A DNA stretch of 28,851 nt from IMG/VR virus record IMGVR_UViG_3300025889_000694, positions 1 through 28,851 of that record; one strand, given 5' to 3'. The first letter of the stretch is position 1, and each line of letters begins with the position of its first letter. Made by a program: the position numbers and the translations under genes. Under the pieces are notes generated by a model. That model saw only the letters and a list, made by a program, of their open reading frames with translations. It was not told the origin of the DNA and ran no database searches. Positions 15,562 through 21,763 of the stretch are shown piece by piece. The DNA comes from a virus.

Positions 15562-17597
15562 TATGTAAAAAGTTTACGTTTGTATTTACTTGATCCAAAC
15601 ATTCCTGGTGATTTTGTGTCAAACAATTTTATACCACCACCTCTGTTTGTGAATAATGCTTTCACTCTTTCATCACCGCTTCCTCCAACTCTACCCATAA
15701 TTGGGTCAAGTTTGAGAGCCTGTGCTATTGCTAGTTCTGCTGCTACAATACGGTCAAAGTTTCCTTGATCATGGTATTGTATTATCTCCTCTAGAAGAAC
15801 AGGATCAAACACCTTGCTCACGCCTGTTATCTCTCTAATCAGGTTTCCATTATCGTCCTTCTCTGTGTGTATAACTTCTTCCAAATACTTCTTCAAGCAG
15901 TTGTGAAGATAGTCAATTATCTTTTGAGAACTTCTATGTATACCATATTCACGTTTAACTGTGGTGTTTGGTACAATCTCCATCAACCATTGAGGTTGTT
16001 TCTCAAGATAGTGAGCGTCTCCTTTTGCTTTCATATATTCTATGAAGGAGATATCATCATTTTCACAGAGCGTTCTAGCATTGTAATACTTGATAAGCAA
16101 TCTAGCTTGTTCTTCCCAAGTTTCCTTCTTATCAGGTCTAGCTACATACGAAGCTACGAACATATCTTGATATTTCTCACCTGTTAGGTCATGCATTCTT
16201 TTATAAATATACACAGCACCTAAAGATGAGCTATATGCAGATTGTCCTTGCCTATATGGGTCAACTCCTGCAACATACAATCCATAAGGAGGATTTGCTA
16301 CAGGGAACTCATATATTACAACAGGAGCATCCTTCAGATCGCTGTTCTTGAGAGGGAAGTTTGTAATGGGCTGTTTGTCTGAAAACTCATGCCCTATCTT
16401 CTCTCCATCAGAGAACAGAACAACAGAAGTACCTGTACGGTCATTCTGAAGAATCCTAGTCTTCTGCCTCTTGGCAGCTTCAATATCAAATATATTAGTG
16501 TCCTCGTTAAGGAATATATCATCAACTTCCAATGGGTAGTACATCTTTTCTTTAAGATATGCCACCCTATCTCCAGCCTTCTTTAATCTTTCAAGGTTGG
16601 TTGTAGTTATTTGTTTTGCTTTTTCCTCATTGCTAACCAGCATAGGGATATTGTGCAAATCGCTATCAGTTGGTTGCTCAAGAAACGCACCAAGGCTGGA
16701 GTCTTCTTTAGCTTCCATCCTATATTTGTAGGAGATGAATAGTCCATGTACTCTAGTTGTATCTTTTTCATTATTGTATGTAAGAAAGTTAAAGTTGTCT
16801 ACATCGAACATTAAGCTCTTTGCATCCATGAATTTCTTCATATCACCGCCTGTACCTGTAAGAATAGGAGAGCAACCCCATCCAAAAGGTGTGGTGAAAC
16901 CAGGCACAGCTGCCTGAAATCCTCTGAGAAAATTCCCTTTACCAATCTCATCAATAATTAGTTTTCTTGGTTTTGTACCTGCAATAGCTTCCTCATTATT
17001 ACCCTCATCAAGGTTACGTATAAGGATTTGGGAGAACGGTATCCTTTCTCCTCCCTTTGTTTTAATACCTAAAGTCACTTGGTTCTTCCAATTATCCTCA
17101 ATTCTCTGCCATCTCCAAGCTTCTGGAAGGAAGTTTAATCCCTTGTCAATCTTATCTGTAATCAGTTTTATATCTGGAGCATTCAATCCAGCAATAATAT
17201 TCTGACTGTTTTCATCAAACGTAGCTCCCCATGCTATATAACTAGCCTCAAGAACAGACTTAGCAAAACGTCTAATTCCTAGAATAACTAGCCCTTTCTT
17301 CTCCTGTTGAGCCTTATCTATTTCGTTGGTTACTATCCACTCATTATCACGAAGCAGTGGATTTGCATATTGTTGGCTGATTCTACCTCTCTCATCTATG
17401 ACATCCACTTCTGTGTGCCAGATGTTCAAGTGCCAATATAAAAAGGGGTTGATATACACCCCATTCATCATACATCCATTTAAGCACAAATCCTTATGAA
17501 AGTTAAAAAAGTCTCTAAACTCCTCACTCTCTTTGTCAGGAATGCGCTTCTGGTTAATGAACCAGTCTTTATAATCCACACTTTGAATTATGCTCAT
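15561..17597 (-). CDS. terL: Terminase large subunit (678 aa)
   Basis: The ATPase half has a deviant Walker A, GIRRFAKS (107-114), and a Walker B, LIIDEIGKG (213-221), with D216 and the catalytic E217. The RNase H-like nuclease half starts with YVAGVDPYRQG (441-451), where D446 is the first metal ligand. It continues with acidic residues in LCENDDISFIEY and near the C-terminus (FDRIVAAELAIAQAL). This enzyme cuts concatemeric DNA and pumps it through the portal. The start overlaps the previous gene by four bases (ATGA), and its stop overlaps the portal start. All key residues appear intact. Confidence 0.92.
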   Translation of the reverse strand: MSIIQSVDYKDWFINQKRIPDKESEEFRDFFNFHKDLCLNGCMMNGVYINPFLYWHLNIWHTEVDVIDERGRISQQYANPLLRDNEWIVTNEIDKAQQEKKGLVILGIRRFAKSVLEASYIAWGATFDENSQNIIAGLNAPDIKLITDKIDKGLNFLPEAWRWQRIEDNWKNQVTLGIKTKGGERIPFSQILIRNLDEGNNEEAIAGTKPRKLIIDEIGKGNFLRGFQAAVPGFTTPFGWGCSPILTGTGGDMKKFMDAKSLMFDVDNFNFLTYNNEKDTTRVHGLFISYKYRMEAKEDSSLGAFLEQPTDSDLHNIPMLVSNEEKAKQITTTNLERLKKAGDRVAYLKEKMYYPLEVDDIFLNEDTNIFDIEAAKRQKTRILQNDRTGTSVVLFSDGEKIGHEFSDKQPITNFPLKNSDLKDAPVVIYEFPVANPPYGLYVAGVDPYRQGQSAYSSSLGAVYIYKRMHDLTGEKYQDMFVASYVARPDKKETWEEQARLLIKYYNARTLCENDDISFIEYMKAKGDAHYLEKQPQWLMEIVPNTTVKREYGIHRSSQKIIDYLHNCLKKYLEEVIHTEKDDNGNLIREITGVSKVFDPVLLEEIIQYHDQGNFDRIVAAELAIAQALKLDPIMGRVGGSGDERVKALFTNRGGGIKLFDTKSPGMFGSSKYKRKLFT

Positions 17598-17932
17598 GAT
17601 CTCCTACTTTTCAGGAAATCTTCAGCCATTGAGCTAAGTTCTCCCTTTCCCCTCACTTCCACCTTAGCTTCTTCTATTTTACGTAGCTTATCAACCACCT
17701 CAAGAAGAGCTAGATAGTTCTTCATTGTCTCCTGAATGAACTTACCCTGTGCTTCAATAGAGGCTATCACCATAGGTAACATTCCTCCTTTAGCTGTAGG
17801 CTTCCATTCAATTCTGTCTTTTAGTTCATGCAAGGGATTTGCATCCACATAAGCTTTCCAGGACGTAAGCTGTTGCTCTGCCCAATCAAGCTCTGCATTA
17901 ATATATGTAGTTTTTTTAATAGCTGTCGCCAT
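17594..17932 (-). CDS. Small helical protein before terminase; small-subunit candidate (112 aa)
   Basis: A 112-residue, mostly helical protein. The region AELDWAEQQLTSWKAYVDANPLHELKDRIEWKP is followed by a long helix (SIEAQGKFIQETMKNYLALL) and a charged C-terminus. Translation is coupled to terL through an ATGA overlap, and it overlaps the preceding gene by 17 nt. The terminase small subunit is often encoded here and is small and helical, so this is the best candidate, though no clear HTH is seen. The function remains inferred from position. Confidence 0.5.
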   Translation of the reverse strand: MATAIKKTTYINAELDWAEQQLTSWKAYVDANPLHELKDRIEWKPTAKGGMLPMVIASIEAQGKFIQETMKNYLALLEVVDKLRKIEEAKVEVRGKGELSSMAEDFLKSRRS

Positions 17933-18206
17933 CTTCTTCTTCTTTAAACAGACTGTCTAAATCCATCCCCTCTCTCAGTATCTGATCAAGCTCCTCATTG
18001 TCTGCTATATGAGGAATATCTAATTCCATCCTTGTTTTATACTTCTCTAGCAGGAACACAAACTCTTTGTCTGACAATCCCCACACTTCTCCATAACCAT
18101 CTAACGCTGTGGAAAGATGCCTACCCATGTTATAATCAGGATAGGTTTTGTGCAAATCCTCCAGAAGAGTCATGATTTGCTTGTGATAGTTTGGTTTCCT
18201 TTTCAT
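17916..18206 (-). CDS. Conserved small packaging-cluster protein (96 aa)
   Basis: A 96-residue protein with a distinctive middle: YPDYNMGRHLSTALDGYGEV followed by WGLSDKEFVFLLEKY. The C-terminus is acidic (KEEEDGDSY). It lies in a chain of overlapping or nearly touching small genes upstream of terL and overlaps the next gene by 17 nt. I recognise it only as a recurring small protein of Bacteroidetes phages. There is no catalytic or metal motif. Confidence 0.5.
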   Translation of the reverse strand: MKRKPNYHKQIMTLLEDLHKTYPDYNMGRHLSTALDGYGEVWGLSDKEFVFLLEKYKTRMELDIPHIADNEELDQILREGMDLDSLFKEEEDGDSY

Positions 18207-18212
18207 AGGCCA

Positions 18213-18395
18213 TTATTTAATCAAGAGCCCTGCTTCCTTAGCTGATAGTTTTGAAAGACTTGGAGCAACAACGTCCTTTAGAAGTTTCTCAATTTGTTCG
18301 TTGGCTGCAATCTTCACTTCTTCTGACACACCTGGTGTGGCAACAAGAGCTCCTAATTTCTCAATAACAATCCATGCTTCTACTACTGGGTTCAT
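18213..18395 (-). CDS. Small helical protein (60 aa)
   Basis: A 60-residue alanine/leucine-rich helical protein (VEAWIVIEKLGALVATPGVS at the start, KLSAKEAGLLIK at the end). It is linked to the 98-aa gene by an ATGA overlap and is 6 nt from the next gene. Function unknown. The tight coupling supports it as a real gene in the packaging cluster. Confidence 0.45.
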   Translation of the reverse strand: MNPVVEAWIVIEKLGALVATPGVSEEVKIAANEQIEKLLKDVVAPSLSKLSAKEAGLLIK

Positions 18396-18688
18396 AACAG
18401 TTGGTTTAAGTCGTCATCCGACAGTTTAATATTTATTTTAGCTTTAACATTCTCATCACTACTGTCAGTTTCCTTTTTGTTTGTAGTGGGAATATTGTCA
18501 AAGTTTTCTCTTAGCTCTGTGTTCATATACTCCTTCGAGAAGGAAATACCTATGGTGTCCTGAATCTTGTCATTCAATCCTATAATGTCAACATAATCCA
18601 CCCCCTTATCATAAAGGTCGACCAGTATACCTATAAGACTGTCCAAGTGAATCTTCTTAATAGTGACTTGTTTATCCTTCGCCATCAT
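18392..18688 (-). CDS. Small packaging-cluster protein (98 aa)
   Basis: A 98-residue protein that starts MMAKDK; the second ATG is equally possible. A compact N-terminal helical half (KKIHLDSLIGILVDLYDKGV) precedes a hydrophilic linker and a short acidic C-terminal helix (KLSDDDLNQLL). It overlaps the zinc-ribbon gene by 17 nt and the next gene by 4 nt. No known domain is recognised. Confidence 0.45.
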   Translation of the reverse strand: MMAKDKQVTIKKIHLDSLIGILVDLYDKGVDYVDIIGLNDKIQDTIGISFSKEYMNTELRENFDNIPTTNKKETDSSDENVKAKINIKLSDDDLNQLL

Positions 18689-18998
18689 CTTCCCCTAGGG
18701 TGTTTCTTATTTCGTCATACTGATCATCTGTCATCAAAGCTTTCCAATATTTCATTGGGCAGTTACAAGACAGACATTTAGTCTTGGCAGCCAGTGTACA
18801 TCCACAATTTGTACAATGTACATCTGGTCTAGAGGTGGTGTATTTACCATCCTTCTTCCTGTTCTCTGAGTAGTAGTGGCACTCCTTACAGATAGCCATC
18901 CTGCTCTCACTAACAGATTTAATCTGCTCCTTCATATCTGACGCAGGGATCAAGTGATTCTTCCACCCCTCGTAGATCTGTAACAGATTGATTTTCAT
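18672..18998 (-). CDS. Zinc-ribbon protein (108 aa)
   Basis: Eight cysteines fall in ordered groups: C37xxC40, then C62xxC65xC67, then C75xxC78xC80. This gives room for two zinc sites (AICKECHYYSE... and HCTNCGCTLAAKTKCLSCNC). The N-terminus, KINLLQIYEGWKNHLIP, is a helix. Its first 80 nt lie inside the end of the HU-like gene in another frame, an unusually long overlap. A nucleic-acid-binding or assembly role is likely; the target is unknown. Confidence 0.6.
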   Translation of the reverse strand: MKINLLQIYEGWKNHLIPASDMKEQIKSVSESRMAICKECHYYSENRKKDGKYTTSRPDVHCTNCGCTLAAKTKCLSCNCPMKYWKALMTDDQYDEIRNTLGEDDGEG

Positions 18999-19344
18999 TG
19001 GTTTGTAATTTTGGTTTTAAAACTTCTATACCAGCTAGTGTGTTTGCCAGCTTCACTGCTGCCGAATTTCTTCTCTGCTCTGACAGTGACTCGTCTGCTG
19101 CCTGCTTTGCAAACAGCTCAGCCTTACTCAACATCTTCTCCATCCTCTTCTGCGCCTTCTTCTGGTTGAAATAAAACTTACCAAACCCACTGATTTCCAA
19201 GCTGTTATTCTCTTGAAGAGCTACATTGGCACTCTGAAACTGATGGTTCACAACTGCCTCAATAGTCTTCTCACTGAGCATCATCTTCACAGACATCATC
19301 CTGATGAGATAGTCCTTAACAGACATGCTTATAGGCTTATCCAT
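18919..19344 (-). CDS. HU/IHF-like protein (141 aa)
   Basis: Residues 8-70 fit an HU/IHF fold. Two helices (VKDYLIRMMSVKMMLSEKTI...) precede LEISGFGKFYFNQKKAQKR (49-67), which matches the 'v..GFGtF....r..r' arm. Residues 75-141 are an extra helical, charged tail. HU-like proteins bend DNA; beside the terminase it could shape the packaging site or regulate the operon. It overlaps the winged-helix gene by 8 nt and the zinc-ribbon gene by 80 nt. The call is from motif reading. Confidence 0.6.
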   Translation of the reverse strand: MDKPISMSVKDYLIRMMSVKMMLSEKTIEAVVNHQFQSANVALQENNSLEISGFGKFYFNQKKAQKRMEKMLSKAELFAKQAADESLSEQRRNSAAVKLANTLAGIEVLKPKLQTNENQSVTDLRGVEESLDPCVRYEGAD

Positions 19345-19699
19345 TGCTTGTAATTTTAACTTCCAACACTACATCATTCTCAAAATCAAGCGTAATTACA
19401 GGATTAACCTTTATCTTACTTCCATCCTTCACCAACACCCCCACCTTCTTCAGCTTAGAAATAATATTATTAATCGTAGGAGGAGAACTCTTATACTTCT
19501 CACAAAACTCTTCTCTTATATTACCATAAGAAATGTTTCCCTTAACAGCTGTAAAAGCTACCAACTGTAACTCCCTCTCTGTCAGATTGAGACTGTTCAC
19601 AGCAGACAGAATGGAATAATACCTCTGTGCTGCCTGAAACACATCTGTCTCAGCCTTCTTGAGCTTCTGTACAATTGTCTTTTTAACTGTTGGTTCCAT
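19337..19699 (-). CDS. Winged-helix-like DNA-binding protein, first gene of packaging operon (120 aa)
   Basis: Residues 38-100 look like a helix-turn-helix with a wing: LTERELQLVAFTAVKG, then ISYGNIREEFCEKY, the recognition-helix candidate SPPTINNIISKLKKVGV, and a beta wing (LVKDGSKIKVNPVI). It is the first gene behind a near-perfect promoter whose -33 box overlaps an inverted repeat. That makes it a strong candidate for an autoregulator of the late operon. A terminase-associated DNA-recognition protein is the other possibility. Confidence 0.6.
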   Translation of the reverse strand: MEPTVKKTIVQKLKKAETDVFQAAQRYYSILSAVNSLNLTERELQLVAFTAVKGNISYGNIREEFCEKYKSSPPTINNIISKLKKVGVLVKDGSKIKVNPVITLDFENDVVLEVKITSNG

Positions 19700-19711
19700 A
19701 CGTAATTAATA

Positions 19712-19742
19712 CAAAGGTAGGGATAAATAAAACACTGGCAAA
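19712..19742 (-). promoter_or_regulatory. Leftward promoter of packaging operon (TTTG-N19-TACCTTTG)
   Basis: On the minus strand TTTG (19742-19739) is followed by exactly 19 bp and then TACCTTTG (19719-19712), a full match to the Bacteroidetes primary sigma consensus TTTG/TAnnTTTG. Transcription would begin near 19706, only a few bases before the ATG at 19699. This suggests the host RNA polymerase reads the late operon. Confidence 0.7.
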
Positions 19743-19761
19743 TAACCATTTATGTTATTTG
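19739..19761. promoter_or_regulatory. Operator-like inverted repeat over the -33 box
   Basis: Perfect 8-bp arms, CAAATAAC (19739-19746) and GTTATTTG (19754-19761), are separated by 7 bp. One arm contains the -33 TTTG of the promoter, so a bound dimer would block or reposition RNA polymerase. The winged-helix protein encoded immediately downstream is the obvious candidate ligand. Confidence 0.55.
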
Positions 19762-19789
19762 TAAACACTAATGCTATATTATGCTCAAA

Positions 19790-20023
19790 TTAATCGTTAG
19801 GCTTCCAGAACACAAACACAATGTTAACAAAGAACAAACCAATTGTCACTTCGTCCTCAAAACTACCATCTTCCAACATGTGTCTATCAGAGAATATTCC
19901 AATCTTATAAAAGGGAGACTGAAACGTATTAATCTCTAAACCAATATCCACCTGAGAACATCCCTTAAAGCCCATGAACAAAGCTAGAAGAAGAACAAAC
20001 AAAACACCAATGATCCATACCAT
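19790..20023 (-). CDS. Small membrane protein (77 aa)
   Basis: A 77-residue protein with a strong N-terminal hydrophobic segment (residues 2-18, VWIIGVLFVLLLALFMG), then K-G-C. This could be a signal anchor or a lipoprotein signal with C22, though the lipobox is poor. A short beta-rich remainder ends in FFVNIVFVFWKPND. It is the first gene left of the divergent region, behind the promoter at 20072-20104. A host-envelope role is likely; the function is unknown. Confidence 0.5.
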   Translation of the reverse strand: MVWIIGVLFVLLLALFMGFKGCSQVDIGLEINTFQSPFYKIGIFSDRHMLEDGSFEDEVTIGLFFVNIVFVFWKPND

Positions 20024-20071
20024 AGCTATTCTATATTAAGGAGGTTAATAAACATTCCCACCCTCCGCCCT

Positions 20072-20104
20072 CAAAATTAACCCCTAGGGGATATACAAAC
20101 CAAA
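20072..20104 (-). promoter_or_regulatory. Leftward promoter with palindrome in its spacer
   Basis: On the minus strand TTTG (20104-20101) and TAATTTTG (20079-20072, a TAnnTTTG match) are 21 bp apart. The spacer contains the perfect 10-bp palindrome CCCCTAGGGG (20081-20090), placed where a repressor or MerR-like spacer regulator could act. It would drive the small membrane protein gene at 20023. The rest of 20024-20295 is an AT/GC-patchy divergent region with no credible gene. Confidence 0.5.
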
Positions 20105-20240
20105 TTTATTTTTCATGGATGTCCCAAGTTCCTCTAGAACACACTACAGACCTGCGCAAAAATTTTTTTCCAAATATGGGGGTGTACCGTATAGAAGGGA
20201 GAGAGGGCTACTCCAAGCTGCAGACCCTATGGACAAATTG

Positions 20241-20267
20241 GGAGTGGGATAGTCCCCCTACTCTTTT
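20241..20267 (+). promoter_or_regulatory. Hairpin/promoter-like element before the rightward arm
   Basis: A 7-bp stem (GAGTGGG at 20242-20248 pairing into 20257-20263, one G-U) is followed by TTTTATTATT, 29 nt before the ATG at 20296. As RNA it would be an attenuator-like leader. As DNA, ATTG and TACTCTTTT 18 bp apart could instead be a degenerate promoter. The sequence alone does not decide between the two. Confidence 0.35.
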
Positions 20268-20295
20268 ATTATTAACATTTTAAATCGAAAAGCAA

Positions 20296-20700
20296 ATGAA
20301 GAATTTTGCAATCCACAGCGGTAACTTCTCAACAGGAAAAGGTAACTTCACAGGTTACACAGCATTAGGAGAAAGACTTTTCATCCACAAGAGCCAAATG
20401 AATGGTCTTGGTTGGACAAAGCAGGAAGACGTAAAGTTTCCATTCTATGCTATTGGTGCAGTTAGACAGATTGGTCAACTTGACGCAAATGGTCAACCAA
20501 TGGTTAATGCAGACGGAACACCAGTTCTTAACGACAGACTACAAGCATTGAGCATCTTCCCAAACAAAGAAGCTCTAACATCTGCTCACGTAGACACAGC
20601 AACTCTTGACATAGAGATTAAGCAAGCAGTTAGTGCACAAGCAAAGAGTGCAGGCTTGACAGAATCTGCTATCAACAGCTTGCTTTCTGTTGCCATCTAA
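20296..20700 (+). CDS. Small OB/cold-shock-like protein, first rightward gene (134 aa)
   Basis: A 134-residue protein. Residues 8-60 contain SGNFSTGKGNFTGYTALGERLFIHKSQM, where 'FIHKSQM' after glycine-rich strands recalls the F-V-H-x-S strand of cold-shock/OB folds that bind single-stranded nucleic acid. The C-terminal part is a helix (IEIKQAVSAQAKSAGLTES). It has its own leader and its own strong terminator (20708-20739), so it is a single-gene unit. It may be an abundant nucleic-acid-binding early protein. The fold call is weak; the gene itself is solid. Confidence 0.55.
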   Translation: MKNFAIHSGNFSTGKGNFTGYTALGERLFIHKSQMNGLGWTKQEDVKFPFYAIGAVRQIGQLDANGQPMVNADGTPVLNDRLQALSIFPNKEALTSAHVDTATLDIEIKQAVSAQAKSAGLTESAINSLLSVAI

Positions 20701-20707
20701 TTCAATT

Positions 20708-20739
20708 GAACTCCTCACAACAGCGTGGGGAGTTCTTTT
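20708..20739 (+). terminator. Intrinsic terminator after the first rightward gene
   Basis: An 11-bp stem with one G-U pair (GAACTCCTCAC at 20708-20718, GTGGGGAGTTC at 20725-20735) encloses a 6-nt loop and is followed by TTTT. It starts 7 nt after the stop codon. Confidence 0.8.
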
Positions 20740-20895
20740 GTTATATATAAGGGTGGGAATCAACAGATTATGTTGAATTGGGTGGGTGAATTATGGATGT
20801 AAATAGGAGGGTGTGTCATCATCTCATGCCTATTACTACTATATTCAGACATCATCAATAACACATTATACAGACAATAGATATAGCTTTAATAT
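20740..20895. other. Non-coding leader of the RNA island
   Basis: This AT-rich stretch has no frame worth reporting. It contains a TAGCTTTA (20884-20891) resembling a -7 box but no matching -33 TTTG. It leads into the tRNA-like element. Confidence 0.4.
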
Positions 20896-20999
20896 GCAGT
20901 TGGCTCTCTACATTATGGAAATGTAAAAGATAAGGGAGAGATGCCATGTTTACATGGTTATTAACAAAGGAAATGAGGGTTCGAGTCCCTCCAGCTGCA
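20896..20999 (+). ncRNA. tRNA-like cloverleaf RNA 1 (104 nt)
   Basis: The 3' part is a textbook T-arm: GAGGG (20975-20979), TTCGAGT loop, CCCTC (20987-20991). The acceptor stem has 7 bp (GCAGTTG at 20896-20902 with CAGCTGC at 20992-20998, one G-U) and can extend to 9 bp. Between them are a 5-bp stem (CTCTC 20904-20908 with GAGAG 20936-20940) that encloses a smaller hairpin, and a 5-bp hairpin with a 4-nt loop (CCATG/CATGG, 20944-20957) where the anticodon arm should be. There is no ordinary 7-nt anticodon loop, so I call it tRNA-like rather than assign an amino acid. A terminator follows at 21022. Confidence 0.5.
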
Positions 21000-21021
21000 C
21001 AAAAATATTGCAACCGATAAC

Positions 21022-21048
21022 GCCTGACATTTCTATGTTGGGCTTTTT
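21022..21048 (+). terminator. Intrinsic terminator after tRNA-like RNA 1
   Basis: An 8-bp stem with two G-U pairs (GCCTGACA 21022-21029, TGTTGGGC 21036-21043) and a 6-nt loop is followed by TTTTT. It supports a plus-strand transcript ending just after the tRNA-like element. Confidence 0.7.
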
Positions 21049-21079
21049 AATGCACCATTTCAGCTTCCCAAGGGCTGAC

Positions 21080-21227
21080 AGATTGTAATAAGGTATGTAT
21101 AATCCTCTCATGCAGTAAGCATTGATGATTCTTTACACTATGAGAACTTATTACATTCTGAGTGCAGAGGGATTTCTGTTGCACATGGAACACATAGAGA
21201 ATACAATCTAGGCAACAGTGGGTTGTA
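21080..21227 (+). ncRNA. Structured RNA with mutually exclusive helices
   Basis: Segment 21084-21092 (TGTAATAAG) pairs perfectly with 21147-21155, closing a hairpin that also has 6-bp (21106-21111 with 21140-21145) and 4-bp inner stems. The overlapping segment 21080-21087 (AGATTGTA) pairs perfectly with 21202-21209, which excludes the first helix. A third 7-bp stem (21176-21182 with 21212-21218) and a downstream partner (21220-21227) compete as well. This is the architecture of a switching leader RNA. The strand is assumed from its neighbours. Confidence 0.35.
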
Positions 21228-21245
21228 TTTTCATTAAACTTATTT

Positions 21246-21383
21246 CCCACAGATTGGATCAGTAATAGAGCGACAGTTCTATTAAGGGAACACTAAATAG
21301 TAGAATTTAGGGGTTCTTACGTTATATATGTTTTTCTACTGACATATATGAATGTTGTGCAGGTTCGATTCCTGCTTGTGGGG
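21246..21383 (+). ncRNA. tRNA-like RNA 2 with large central insertion (138 nt)
   Basis: A perfect T-arm (GCAGG 21359-21363, TTCGATT loop, CCTGC 21371-21375) is stacked on a 7-bp acceptor stem (CCCACAG 21246-21252 with TTGTGGG 21376-21382, one G-U). An 8-bp hairpin (TAATAGAG 21263-21270, TTCTATTA 21277-21284) sits in the D-arm position. The middle holds two 7-bp helices in crossing order: 21299-21305 with 21334-21340, and 21324-21330 with 21343-21349. These are either alternative or pseudoknotted. No standard anticodon arm is visible. It ends 38 nt before the next gene. Confidence 0.45.
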
Positions 21384-21421
21384 CTCATTTATTTACACAA
21401 ACCAATTAAAACCAATTAGTT

Positions 21422-21763
21422 ATGACTGTTATTTTCGATAGATTAATGAATGGCTGTATGAGGGTGTATATTCACACGTTCTCAGCTGTTGACCAAGCTA
21501 AGTTCACTAATAAACTTTATTCACATTCTGAATACGATACAAATTGGTCTCGTAAGATTTCTGAATGGATTGATAAGTCATATTGTAAGGATTATATTAA
21601 GGAGGATATGATTGGTCATGATACATGTATTACAGTTCTTACGTTCATTGATATATCATCCACCACTGATTTCATACAAGAGCTTAATGGCTATTTTTAT
21701 GATAATGAAGATAGTTCTTATGCACATATGGTTAAATTTCAATCTATTAGCAAAACTAGCTAG
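21422..21763 (+). CDS. Hypothetical early protein (113 aa)
   Basis: A 113-residue protein of mixed composition (MTVIFDRLMNGCMRVYIHTF at the start), with a run of aromatic and acidic residues near the C-terminus (ELNGYFYDNEDSS). It has no membrane segment and no recognised motif. It starts after the leader AAACCAATTAGTT-ATG, nearly identical to that of the 166-aa gene, and ends in TAG, one of few genes here using that stop. Its function is unknown. Confidence 0.5.
   Translation: MTVIFDRLMNGCMRVYIHTFSAVDQAKFTNKLYSHSEYDTNWSRKISEWIDKSYCKDYIKEDMIGHDTCITVLTFIDISSTTDFIQELNGYFYDNEDSSYAHMVKFQSISKTS

Noticed and set aside
20896-20999. Ordinary proline tRNA read from the TGG in the inner hairpin loop
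   Set aside because: The loop has A instead of U at position 33, there would be no D-arm, and about 50 nt would lie in the variable region.
21047-21250. 67-residue minus-strand frame in the RNA island
   Set aside because: It coincides with the pairing segments of the structured RNA and has no family-like pattern or good start context.
20896-21383. tmRNA or an integration attachment site
   Set aside because: There is no tag-peptide frame flanked by the right helices, no integrase gene, and the two T-arm elements are not direct repeats of each other.
12446-21763. Possible recoding of TAG as an amino acid, known in some crAss-like phages
   Set aside because: TAG ends the SPFH gene and the 113-aa gene at sensible positions, and no gene here has internal TAG. 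Nothing in this window needs recoding.
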